A stretch of DNA of 64,000 bases from Burkholderia stagnalis (lineage in GTDB: Bacteria > Pseudomonadota > Gammaproteobacteria > Burkholderiales > Burkholderiaceae), in assembly GCF_902830275.1 (NCBI RefSeq), contig NZ_CADESW010000010.1, positions 1-64,000 of the forward strand, given 5' to 3'. Every line of letters begins with the position of its first letter. Positions within the stretch are counted from its first letter, which is position 1. Under the pieces are notes generated by a model. It ran no database searches. It was not told the DNA's origin and was given only the letters and a program-made list of their open reading frames with translations. Below, piece after piece: positions 1-9,200 of this stretch. The translations under genes were made by a program, and so were the position numbers.

Positions 1-140
1 GTGTCACCAGTGCACCTGGATACATGGCCGGCTCCGTGGTCCCGCAAGGAACCGGCCAGCATACCGAGGTCAAAACACGACATTTCTAAATGGCTAGAAC
101 ACGACATTTCTAAAAAGCTACTACAGCTTTTCTGGTGATA
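1..140. mobile_element. Probable end of an IS21-family insertion sequence (partial)
   Basis: Two direct copies of a 17-base motif (AACACGACATTTCTAAA, at 74-90 and 98-114, 24 bases apart) sit next to a small hairpin at 113-131. Tandem repeats whose complement reads TTTAGAAATGTCGTG are, from memory, typical of the multiple transposase-binding repeats at IS21-family ends. No transposase frame is visible here; the element body would lie left of the window. The exact terminus and target duplication cannot be fixed. The hairpin, with A/T on both flanks, could also terminate the receptor gene that ends at 209. Confidence 0.4.
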
Positions 141-208
141 ATTGAGATTATGTCAATTAAATAACCAAGGAAGCGTTACCCCCATCCACTCCGAAAATCG
201 ACGCATGA

Positions 209-2425
209 TCACCAGTTGTATTTTGCGCTGGCCACCACCGTGCGCTCGCTGCCGAATACGCAAACCGAATACGATTGGCAACCGCTGACGTAGCGCCGGT
301 CGAACAGATTCGTCACGTTCAGCGCAAAACGCCAGTCGCGCGTGCCGTAGTGCAGCGCCGCATCGTACAGCGTATAGCTCGCGACCGTCAGCGAATTGTC
401 CGGCGCACCGGCCGACGCGCTCTGGTAGCGCACGCCGCCGCCGAGGCCGAAGCCCGCGAGCGGCCCCGTGTGCCACGTCCAGTCGGCCCACAGCGACGCC
501 ATCTGGCGCGGCCGCGGGATGTCGACCGGCCAGTGGTTCAGCGATGCATCGTTCGCCTTCACGTTCTCCACGTCCTGGTAGGCGTACGACGCGATGACCG
601 ACAACGCGCGCGTCACCTGCCCGACCGCGCTCAGCTCGATGCCGCGCGAACGCACCTCGCCCGTCTGTACCGACGTCCTGCCAGTCGGATCGAGGCGTAG
701 CGGCGCCGGCGTCACGACGTCGGTCTGGTTGATCTGGTAGATCGCCGCGCTCAGCATCAGGTTCTTGCCGGGCGGCTGCCAACGCAGGCCCGCCTCGATC
801 TGCCTGCCGCGCGTCGGCCGCGGCAGCCCGCCGCCAACCATCCTGACGCCGATGACCGGATCAAACGATGTCGAATAGCCGATGTACGGCGCCAGTCCGA
901 AGTCGCCCTGGTACGTGATGCCGGCGCGGCCCGAGAACGCACTGACGTCCTGTTTCGGCTGCGCGCCGGCAGGACGGTCATCCAGGCGCAGGTTCGCCCA
1001 GTCCTCGCGGCCGCCGAGCGTCAGCGTCCAGCGGTTCCATTTCACGCGCTCCTGCGCGTACATGCCGACCGTATCGATGGCGGTGTACGGGTCACTGTGG
1101 CCGAACGACGTCCGGCCGGAGAAAATTTCCGTCGTGACGGGCGTGTAGACCGGATGATAAAGGTCCAGATAAGGTGCCTGGGCGAGCCACTCGCTATCGG
1201 TCGACGTCTGCCGGTTGTACTGGAAGCCGAGCAGCAGCGTGTGCTCGAGCGGCCCCGTGCCGAAGCGCGCTTCGGCGTGGTTGTCGACGTCGAAGCGGCT
1301 GTAGTTCAGCTGGAACAGCCCCGCGACGCGCGTCATGGCTCGCGTGCTGCCCGGAGCAAGGCCCGCGCCGAAGACCGTCGCATCATCGAGCGACAGGTGC
1401 ATCCAGCGCAGATTCTGCCGCAACGTCCAGACCGAATTCAGCTTGTGTTCAAACTGATAGCCGAGCGACCACTGCTTCTTGCGGTAGTGGTCGAAGCTCG
1501 GGTCGCCCATGTAGATGCCTGGCGACAACGGCCCGTTCGGGTTCGGCAGAACCGTGCCCCGCGCCGGAAGGAAGTTGTATGAGATGTCGCCCCAGTCCTG
1601 CAGGTAGGTCGCCGACACGGTGAGCGACGTATCCGCGTTCGGCCGCCAGCGGAACGACGGCGCAAGCGCCACGCGCTGGTCGGCCTTCGGGCCGGTCAGC
1701 GCATTGCCGTCGCGCGCGACCCCGACCAGGCGATACGCGTACTTGCCGTCGGCGTCGAGCGCATCGCCGAGGTCGAACATCGCCTGCTTGCGCGCATGGT
1801 TGCCGATCTGCACGCCGGCCTCCCTCACGCGCTCGCCGTCGGCATGCTTCGTCTGCACGTCGACGATCGCGCCCGGATCGCCTGCGCCATACAGTACCGA
1901 CGCCGGCCCGCGCAGCACGGCGACGCTATCGACCATGTAAGGATCGACGCGCCAGCCCGCCAGGGCCGTCGTATTCGGCGCCTGCAGTCCGTCGATGAAC
2001 AGCATGGGCGTAAAGCCGCGCAGCGCTGCATACCAGTCGGTGCGGTTGTTGGAGACGAACGACGAGAAGCCGGGCGTGTAGCGCAGCGCCTGATTGAGAT
2101 CGGTCGCGCCGGTCATCTCGATCTGCTGCGCGGTGACGACGTTGACCGTCTGCGGAATCTCGGCGATCGGCGTATCGACCTTCATGCCGGTCATCGCGTG
2201 TCGAGCAACCAGGCCGGCCGGTTCCGCGTGCGCCGATCCTTGCACCGTGATGTTCGGCAGCGTGACGCCGCGCGGGTCGTCGGCCGGTATCGCTACGCCG
2301 TTTGCGCGTGTTCCGCTGGTCGGCGCCGTCGCTTGCGCGCAGGCATGACCGGCCGCAGCCTCGCAAAGTATCGCCATCGCAGCGACCATGGCCGCATGCA
2401 GCCCTGTACCCGCTTCCCGCCCCAT
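209..2425 (-). CDS. TonB-dependent siderophore receptor
   Basis: Outer-membrane receptor that would import a ferric siderophore using energy from TonB-ExbBD. After a signal peptide (cleavage near the ACAQA motif) there is a TonB-box-like stretch (LPNITVQG), a plug domain with the usual QTVNVV, RGPASVLYG and GDPGA elements, and a long beta-barrel ending in the aromatic residue W. Overall length (about 740 aa) fits the FhuE/FpvA-like class. I chose the ATG at 2425 because a GGAG lies nine bases before it; an in-frame ATG six codons upstream (2443) is the alternative. There is no siderophore biosynthesis gene nearby, so this may pick up a foreign siderophore. I saw no convincing Fur box upstream. 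The ligand is unknown. Confidence 0.9.
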   Translation of the reverse strand: MGREAGTGLHAAMVAAMAILCEAAAGHACAQATAPTSGTRANGVAIPADDPRGVTLPNITVQGSAHAEPAGLVARHAMTGMKVDTPIAEIPQTVNVVTAQQIEMTGATDLNQALRYTPGFSSFVSNNRTDWYAALRGFTPMLFIDGLQAPNTTALAGWRVDPYMVDSVAVLRGPASVLYGAGDPGAIVDVQTKHADGERVREAGVQIGNHARKQAMFDLGDALDADGKYAYRLVGVARDGNALTGPKADQRVALAPSFRWRPNADTSLTVSATYLQDWGDISYNFLPARGTVLPNPNGPLSPGIYMGDPSFDHYRKKQWSLGYQFEHKLNSVWTLRQNLRWMHLSLDDATVFGAGLAPGSTRAMTRVAGLFQLNYSRFDVDNHAEARFGTGPLEHTLLLGFQYNRQTSTDSEWLAQAPYLDLYHPVYTPVTTEIFSGRTSFGHSDPYTAIDTVGMYAQERVKWNRWTLTLGGREDWANLRLDDRPAGAQPKQDVSAFSGRAGITYQGDFGLAPYIGYSTSFDPVIGVRMVGGGLPRPTRGRQIEAGLRWQPPGKNLMLSAAIYQINQTDVVTPAPLRLDPTGRTSVQTGEVRSRGIELSAVGQVTRALSVIASYAYQDVENVKANDASLNHWPVDIPRPRQMASLWADWTWHTGPLAGFGLGGGVRYQSASAGAPDNSLTVASYTLYDAALHYGTRDWRFALNVTNLFDRRYVSGCQSYSVCVFGSERTVVASAKYNW

Positions 2426-2715
2426 CCGCTGTTGCTCCGCCATCCCGGCTGCCCCGTCAGCCGAGCCGTTTGTGTGTCAAGGCGCGACAGCCATCCGGCC
2501 GCCACCCGCTCCGCGTTCCGTCGATTCCGCACATTGCCGCGATGGTTCTTGCGCCACCGCATTATCGATGCGACCTTCGATGATATCGGCCGAGCGTGAC
2601 ACATTCTTGAGGGCAGCTTGTCGGGCGGCGCCTGCCGCCCATGCTGGCCGGCAGGAACGGGATGCGAAGGATGTCGGAACGTTCATGCAGGATCAGTGAT
2701 CAGGCGACAGGCGCA

Positions 2716-3048
2716 TCACGACTCGCGTGCCCGCTTGCCGGGCGACGCGATCCTGAACTCTTCCGGATTGCGTCCTTGCATCCATCGCGGCCGCTTGCCG
2801 CGGCCCGCCCACGTCGCGCCGCTCACCGGATCGACGTAGCGCGGTTCCACCTGCTTGCGGCGGGACATGCCGGTCGGTGCGAGGTTCGACAACCTCACCT
2901 CCACCACCCGCAAATCGATCTCGTACTCGCGAATCAGCTTGACGATTTGTTCCAAAACGTCCTCGCGGCGCGCCTCGCGCTGCGCCTCGATCTGGGCGTC
3001 CAGTTCGGCCCGCCGAGCGAGCAGTTCCGGCAACGGATCGCGTGACAT
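2716..3048 (-). CDS. H-NS family nucleoid-associated protein
   Basis: 110-aa H-NS-type DNA-binding protein. The first half is charged and helical (dimerisation region). The C-terminal part has the family motif YVDPVSGATWAGRGKRPRWM, matching the AT-hook-like loop that contacts the minor groove of AT-rich DNA. The start is set by AAAGGAG eight bases before the ATG; a much longer open frame upstream has no such support. It lies immediately downstream of the smaller adhesin gene on the same strand, and AT-rich DNA flanks the large adhesin gene, so a role in silencing the adhesin locus is a reasonable inference. From memory, adhesin clusters of B. cenocepacia also contain histone-like regulators. 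Confidence 0.85.
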   Translation of the reverse strand: MSRDPLPELLARRAELDAQIEAQREARREDVLEQIVKLIREYEIDLRVVEVRLSNLAPTGMSRRKQVEPRYVDPVSGATWAGRGKRPRWMQGRNPEEFRIASPGKRARES

Positions 3049-3229
3049 CTGTTCTCCTTTCGCTCGACGCCCCAAAGGACTGGATCGGCATGGCAATCGA
3101 CGCATGAACGAGCGTCGCGCTCTCAGCCGAATTGAAGACGTGATCGTGCCGACGGCAGCGCTTCGCCGCGTCGGCACGATACTTCCGTCGTAGGTGCACC
3201 GGCGAACGCCGGTCAGCGCGAGGCCGCGC

Positions 3230-3251
3230 AGGAATGCCCCTCGGCATTCCT
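3230..3251. other. Perfect 9-bp hairpin upstream of the H-NS-like gene
   Basis: AGGAATGCC and its exact complement are separated by a 4-base loop. A second hairpin (ACCGGCG/CGCCGGT) lies at 3198-3213. Neither is followed by a T-run. They lie about 150-200 bases upstream of the H-NS-like start and could affect read-through from the adhesin gene or expression of the regulator; no function is assigned. Confidence 0.35.
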
Positions 3252-3338
3252 GCCCTCGACACTTCCCGGGCCGACGAGCGTCGAACGTCATCGAGTCGGT
3301 TTCAACGCGGTCAACCGACGGATTCATCAAACGGACAA

Positions 3339-3367
3339 ACCGGCGAGGATGGCACGCCCTCGCCGGT
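3339..3367 (-). terminator. Terminator-like hairpin after the 622-aa adhesin gene
   Basis: A 10-bp perfect stem (ACCGGCGAGG with its complement, 9-base loop) lies 18 bases beyond the adhesin stop codon. On the minus strand it is followed by a T-rich stretch (TTTGTCCGTTTG) rather than a clean T-run. Probably ends the adhesin transcript or attenuates entry into the H-NS-like gene. Confidence 0.5.
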
Positions 3368-3384
3368 CCGTCATGCGGCCGACC

Positions 3385-5253
3385 TTACCACTGGTATCCG
3401 CCGCTCACGACCGCACCGTACGTCCCGCGCGTGTTGGACGACACGGCGGCCTTGTAGACCCAGCGGTTGCTGCCGGTGACATGCGATACCCCGATCGCCT
3501 GGCCGGATTGCCCGCGATACACGCTGCCGGCCACCGCCACCATGCTCATCCCGGGCTGGGTCGGCTGCGGCAAGCCCGCAACCGCCATCGCGGCGGCCAC
3601 CCCGCCATCCGAATCCCGGCGAATCGAATCGATCCGGTTGTTCACGCCCTGGATCTGCCGGTCGGTGTAGCCGTTCGCCTGGCCCACGCCCTGCGCGATC
3701 GAGTCGTTCAGCTGCTGGACGTTGACGCCGTCGGTCGGCGCCGTGCCGGCCGCCATGTTCGTGAGCTGGCGTGCCTGCGTCGGGCTGCCGATGGACACCA
3801 CGTTGCTGCGCCCCTCGTCCGTCGAGTTCGCGCCGAGCGCGACGGAGTTCGTTCCGCTTGCCGTCGACCCCGCGCCCACCGCGACGCTGCGGACGCCGGT
3901 CGCCGTGCCGGAGGGCGTCTGCAGCGAACTAGCCAGCGACGCCACCTGCTGATTCACGGTCGACAGGCCGGTCGACAGCGAGCCGATCTTCTGGTTGGCC
4001 GACGACAGGCCGGTCGCCAGCGTGTCCACCTGCTTGGCGACGGCATACAACTGGCTGCCATTGACGGCGTCCGTGCTGGCGGCGGAGATCTGGCCGGCGG
4101 CGACGTTCGTGATCTGCCGCTCGCTGCCGACCGCCCCGACGCTGACCACACCGACCGGATTCGTGCCGGCGAACGACGAGTACGTCGTATTGCCGACCGT
4201 CGCGCTCGACACGGGGTTCGCTGCCGACGTGGACGAACCCGCGCCCAGGGCGACCGAATTGGCGTCCGCGGCCGACGCATTGAGGCCGATCGCCACGGAG
4301 TTTTGTCCCGTCGCATTGACGTGCCCGCCCAGTGCGACCGAACCGACACCCGATGCCGTGGCGTTCTGCCCGTACGCGGCCGAACCGTCGCCCTGCGCAA
4401 ACGCGGTATTGCCCATCGCGGTCGCTTCGCCGTCGAGCGCCTTGGCGCCGACCCCGATCGCAATCGGCGACGCGTTCGACGCCGTCGCGGTCGCCCCGCT
4501 GCCGATCGCGATCGCGACCGAACCGGTGGATCCGCCGTTGGCGACCGCATTGAAGCCTTGGGCAATCGCACCGGTGCCCGATGCCGAGCTGTTTCGGCCG
4601 ATGGCGATCGTGGCGTCCCCGGTGGCCGCCGAATCCGTGCCGACCGCCACCGAATTGGTCCCCGACGCGATGGCCTGGAAGCCCATTGCGGTAGCGGCCG
4701 CGCCGGTCGCCTGACTGCCGCTGCCCAGCGCGGTCGCGAAATTCTGATTCGCCGTCGATTGCGCGCCCACCGCGGTCGCCCACGCGCCATTGGCCTTCGA
4801 CGCACCGCCATACGCCACCGCACTGGCACCGATGGCCGAGGAATTGCTGCCGACCGAAGTCGCATTCCTGCCGTTTGCCGTGACCGTGTCGCCCACCGCC
4901 ACCGCAGCGCCGCCGTTGGCGCTGACGTTGATGCCGAATGCCTCGTTCTGGCTCGTCCCGTCGGCACCGGCGATTGCCGGGTTGACGCCGCCCGTGTTGG
5001 CCGTCGGCGCCGATGCGGCGCCGCCGATCGTCGCGCTCGTCGCGCCGCTTTCGCCGCCGAATGCAAAATTGTCCGCATGCGCCTGTGCAATCGGCAACAG
5101 CATCAGCGCCGCCAGCACGGCCAGCGACGGCTTCGACCGGCGCGGCGATCGTCCGGCTTCATCTTCGCGCTGCACGCCGGCGTGAGTGCCCGCCGCCGCA
5201 ACGACGGTGTCGATCCGACGATTCCGGGCGTGCCGATTATGCTTTTCGTTCAT
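3385..5253 (-). CDS. Trimeric autotransporter adhesin, 622 aa (YadA-like)
   Basis: Surface adhesin that secretes its own passenger as a trimer through a shared 12-strand outer-membrane barrel. Residues 1-60 hold a charged N-terminal extension and a signal peptide (hydrophobic core LAVLAALMLLPIAQA, cleavage after AHA). Residues about 60-330 are YadA-head repeats with the recurring pattern S-x-A-[IV]-G. Neck/stalk segments follow (ITNVAAG and DAVNGSQLYAV elements), and the last 70-80 residues are the YadA membrane anchor ending in GGYQW. A GGAAGG ribosome-binding site precedes the ATG. It follows the OmpA-like lipoprotein gene and the giant adhesin on the same strand, so the locus appears to be a multi-gene adhesion unit. 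Binding target unknown. Confidence 0.9.
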   Translation of the reverse strand: MNEKHNRHARNRRIDTVVAAAGTHAGVQREDEAGRSPRRSKPSLAVLAALMLLPIAQAHADNFAFGGESGATSATIGGAASAPTANTGGVNPAIAGADGTSQNEAFGINVSANGGAAVAVGDTVTANGRNATSVGSNSSAIGASAVAYGGASKANGAWATAVGAQSTANQNFATALGSGSQATGAAATAMGFQAIASGTNSVAVGTDSAATGDATIAIGRNSSASGTGAIAQGFNAVANGGSTGSVAIAIGSGATATASNASPIAIGVGAKALDGEATAMGNTAFAQGDGSAAYGQNATASGVGSVALGGHVNATGQNSVAIGLNASAADANSVALGAGSSTSAANPVSSATVGNTTYSSFAGTNPVGVVSVGAVGSERQITNVAAGQISAASTDAVNGSQLYAVAKQVDTLATGLSSANQKIGSLSTGLSTVNQQVASLASSLQTPSGTATGVRSVAVGAGSTASGTNSVALGANSTDEGRSNVVSIGSPTQARQLTNMAAGTAPTDGVNVQQLNDSIAQGVGQANGYTDRQIQGVNNRIDSIRRDSDGGVAAAMAVAGLPQPTQPGMSMVAVAGSVYRGQSGQAIGVSHVTGSNRWVYKAAVSSNTRGTYGAVVSGGYQW

Positions 5254-5480
5254 GACTTCCTTCCTCTTCTCGATTGTTCAATCACTGACTGACCGCGCTC
5301 TCAAAGGCGGCACGGAATCCGTTCGACGTTCGCCGGCTACGAGGCAGGCGCGCAGGGCGACTTGCCGGTGCGATGTCGAAACACATTGTCGTCAGCGTTA
5401 ATCGCATACGCGTTTTCTGGACCGGCCAATTCTTTTTCCGGAGCGGAAATTTTTTTAGTGATCCAAAAGTAAATGCGTAT

Positions 5481-6143
5481 TCAGCGTTGCAGCGATATCT
5501 CGACGCGCCGGTTGCTTGCCCGCCCTTCGGCTGTCGTGTTGGGCGCAACGGGGTCGGCCTTGCCGCGTCCGGTCGCTGTGAAGGAGTCGGCCTGAAGCCC
5601 ATGCTCGCGCAGGTGGCCGGCGACAGCGTCCGCGCGTCGCTGCGAAAGCTGGAGATTCGACGCATCCGAGCCGATCGCATCCGTGTAGCCCATGACGGTT
5701 ACGCGGGAGAAATGCTTGCCGCCCTGCTGGCCCAACAGCGAATCGAGCGTCGCTCGGGCCACCGGCGTCAGGGTTGCCGAACCCGATGCGAACAACGCAT
5801 CGCCCGACAGGTTCACGTGTTCGGCTGGCGCAGGCTCCGCCGCCGCGGGTGCGGGCGTCGATGCGGGAGGCGCGCCGCATTGGAACACGAGCGTGCCGGG
5901 ATCGGCGCCACCGCGGAACGGCCGGGTCGAGTCGACGGTTCTCACCGGTTCGTTGCCGCACATGCGCGCGGCAACCTTCATGCAGGTCGCCTGGCTGGAG
6001 AAGATGCCGTGACAGTCGACCTGAAACGTCCGCACGCCGTCCCTCGGCTGCAGTTCATAGGCGCTGAACGTCGGGCCCGACGCGCTGGAGCAGGCAGCAA
6101 GGCACAGCGCGGGCAGGATGAGTGCGAGATGGAGATTTTTCAC
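5481..6143 (-). CDS. OmpA-family outer-membrane lipoprotein
   Basis: 220-aa lipoprotein. The signal peptide ends in a lipobox (LAAC) with lipidated Cys18. The middle is proline/alanine rich (APAAAEPAPAEH). Residues about 115-220 form an OmpA-C peptidoglycan-binding domain (GYTDAIGSDASN, LSQRRADAV, SNRRVEI). It would tether the outer membrane to peptidoglycan. The gene lies between two trimeric autotransporters, 115 bases after the giant one; similar OmpA-like genes accompany adhesin clusters in other Burkholderia (recalled). A role in stabilising or assembling the adhesins is an inference. Confidence 0.88.
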   Translation of the reverse strand: MKNLHLALILPALCLAACSSASGPTFSAYELQPRDGVRTFQVDCHGIFSSQATCMKVAARMCGNEPVRTVDSTRPFRGGADPGTLVFQCGAPPASTPAPAAAEPAPAEHVNLSGDALFASGSATLTPVARATLDSLLGQQGGKHFSRVTVMGYTDAIGSDASNLQLSQRRADAVAGHLREHGLQADSFTATGRGKADPVAPNTTAEGRASNRRVEISLQR

Positions 6144-6225
6144 TGTAGCGCTCCGGAATATCTGTGTGCAAAAGCGAAATCACGCGGTAACGCGGATGGA
6201 TTCGCGCCTGTTTCTCGACGCGCAG

Positions 6226-6250
6226 CCGGGCATGCGCGCGGCATGCCCGG
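6226..6250. other. Perfect 10-bp hairpin between the giant adhesin and OmpA-like genes
   Basis: CCGGGCATGC and its exact complement flank a 5-base loop, starting 8 bases past the adhesin stop. There is no T-run on either strand, so it looks more like an mRNA-stabilising or attenuating structure within a shared transcript than a full terminator. Confidence 0.4.
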
Positions 6251-6258
6251 TTGCGCCG

Positions 6259-9200
6259 TTACTTCCACTGATACAGCATGCCGGCGCCCACGACGCGCTG
6301 GCTTCCGCTGAAGCCGCCGTTCAGCGTCGCCTTCAGGTTCTCGGAGATGCGGGCCTGCATGCCGACCGCCATCGCCTTCTGCCCGGCGAACGTCGCCGTG
6401 CCGACGCCCATCGCGAAGTTGGAGTCCCGATCCATGTGCGGGATCGACGCCATCGCGGCGGTCGCGGCGATGCCTTCGCGCGCCATCGAGTCCGTTTGCT
6501 GGATCTGCTGCTGCATCTGGCTGACCTGGTTGCCCAGGTTGTTCACCGACGTCGACAACGCGCTCGACACGGCATTCAGCTGGTTGACGTTGACCGCGTC
6601 GGTGCCTTCCGTACCCGCCGCGACATTCACGACTTGCCTCGTCGACGTGGCGGAGCCGACCGACAGCACGCCCGAGCGCCCGCCGTCGCTGCTGCCGGTG
6701 CCGAGCGCCACCGAGCCGGTGCCGCTCGACGTCGCGCCGACGCCGATCGCGGTCGAGCCATTGCCCGTCGCCTGCGAACTGTTGCCGACCGCCGTGCTGC
6801 TCGCGCCGGATGCCACCGCCCCCAGTCCGCCCGCGGACGCGTTCGAGCCGGTCGGCGCCGGCGCGCCGTTCCCGCCGGTCGGGCTGGACGTAAACGATCC
6901 GCCGGTGTTGCTGGTCCGCTGATCGATCAGCGTGGACAAGCGATTGGCGACCGCGTCGAGCTGCGACACGTTGACGGCATCGGATCCGATACGGCCCGCG
7001 GCCAACCCGGTGATCTGCCGGTTGCCGACGTTCACTTCGCCCGCGGACGATTGCGGCGAGCTCAACCCGTACGCGACATAGTTGTTCAGCGCGCCGATCG
7101 TCGTCAGCGAGCCCGCGCCGAGCGCCACGCTGTTCGCGAACGTGGCGCTCGCCCCGGAGCCGAGCGCGACCGCATCGACTGCGCCGCTCTTCGCGCCCGA
7201 GCCGAACGCAACACCGCCGGCATTCAGCGCGCTCGCATTCGCGCCCTGCGCGATCGACTGCGCGCCGGCTGCCGTCGCCCCGCTGCCGAACGCGAGCGCG
7301 TCAGCCTGTGCCGAGCTCGCGCGCTGGCCGATCGCCACCCCGCCGGGCGCGGTCGCATCGACGATCGCGCCGTTGCCGATGCCCACGCCGTTATCGCCGT
7401 TCACGACCGTCGTCGGGCCGACCGCCACCGATTCGGCGCCGACCGCGAGCGAATCGGCGCGCGTCGAGTTCGCATGGAAGTACATCTGCCCGGTGACGGC
7501 GAACGACGACAGCGCGCCCGCCAGTTGCCGGACCGTGACCGCGTCCTGCGACTGCGTGCCGTCGGCGACGTTGGTCAATTGGCGGTAGGTGTTCGTCGTC
7601 GCATCGCCGAGCGAAACGGCGCCGAGCAGGCTGCGGTCCGACGTATTGAACGGAATCGAATGACTCCCGTTCGCAATCGAGCCGACACCCGACAGGACGG
7701 CCCGGTCCGACACCGAGCCCGCGCCGAGCGCGATGCCGCCCGCGACCGACACGGTCGACTGCGTGCCGAGTGCGAGGCCGTTCGCCGCTTGCGCGTGGGC
7801 GCCGTTGCCCGCGGCCAGGCTGCTCATGCCGCTCGCGATGGCCTGCGGGCCGATCGCGACGCTGTCGGCGCCGAGCGCCTGGCTGTCGGCGGCGGTCGAA
7901 TTCGCGCGGAAGTACTTGATGCCCCCGCCGTTCTGGATGGTATTGACAGCATTCGCGACGTTGGTCACGTTCTGGTTCGTCGCATACAGTTGCGAGCCGT
8001 TGACCGCGTCGGTGCTCGTCGGGCTCAATGCGCCGGCCGCGACGTTCGTGATCGTGTTCTGGCCGCTGCCGCCATGCGCGGCACTGAACGCGCCAGTGCC
8101 GCCGTTCGCCGCCGGATCCCACAACAGCGCGTCGTTCTGCACCTGGTTCAGTTGCGAGCTGACCGCCTGCAACTGGCTGACGTTCACCGCATCGGTCGGC
8201 GCCGCGCCGGCCGCCACGTTGGTGATGCGCCGCTCGGCGCCCGCCGAGCCCACCGACACTTCACCCACGGGCGCAGCGCCGGCCAGCGCGCCGGTGCCGG
8301 GGTTGTATGCCGCGAGACCGAGGTTCGCCGTGGTCGTCGCATTTGCGCCGAGCGCCACCGAGTTCGCGGTGGTCGCCTGCGCGTTGCCGCCGATCGCGAC
8401 GCTGTCGGCCCCCGTCGCCTGGCTGTCCGCCGCCGTCGAATTGGCGTGGAAGTATTTGATGCCGCCGCCGTTGGTCATGTTCGCGATGGCCGTGGTATTC
8501 GCGGTGACCTGCTGGTTCGTGGCAAAGAGCTGGGAGCCGTTGACGGCATCGGTACTGCCGCCGTTCAACTGTCCGGCCGCGACGTTCTGGATCTGCCGCG
8601 ATGCGCCGGAGGCGCCCACGCTCACCGCGCTCGCCGGATTCGCGCCCGCGAAGCTGTAGCTGGTGCCGCCGATCGTCGTACCGGGTGTCGGCACCACCGC
8701 CGTGGTCGTCGAATTCGCGCCCAACGCGACGTCGCCCGCATGGCCGGCGACGGCGTTCGGGCCGATCGCGACGCTGTCGGCGCCGAGCGCCTGGCTGTCG
8801 GGCGCCGTCGAATTCGCGTGGAAATACTTGACGCCCGCGGTCGTACCGCCGCCGCCGATCGCGTTCAAGACGTTCTGCACGGAGTTGTACGAATTTCCCG
8901 CATAGTTCAGGCTCGTCGTCACCGCGCCGGTCGAGCTGTCGTAGGTGCTGCCGCCGCCGAGACTCGATGCGACGCTGTTGCCCAGCGTATTGACGCCTGC
9001 GGCCACCGAGAACAGCTGCGAGCCGTTGATCGCGTCGGTGCTCGTCGACGCGATCACGCCGGCCGCGACGTTCTGCAGTTGCCGCTCCCGGCCGGCGGCG
9101 CCGATCGACACGACGCCGTTGGCCGCGCTCGCCGGGCCCGCCGCGGTGCCGCCGTACAGCGCCGTCGTGCCCGTGTTCGGGGCCGCTGCCGCGCTGCCGG

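Noticed and set aside
136-154. Fur-box-like sequence (GATAATTGAGATTATG)
   Set aside because: It lies beyond the 3' end of the receptor gene, not upstream, and matches poorly; no gene starts there on the other strand.
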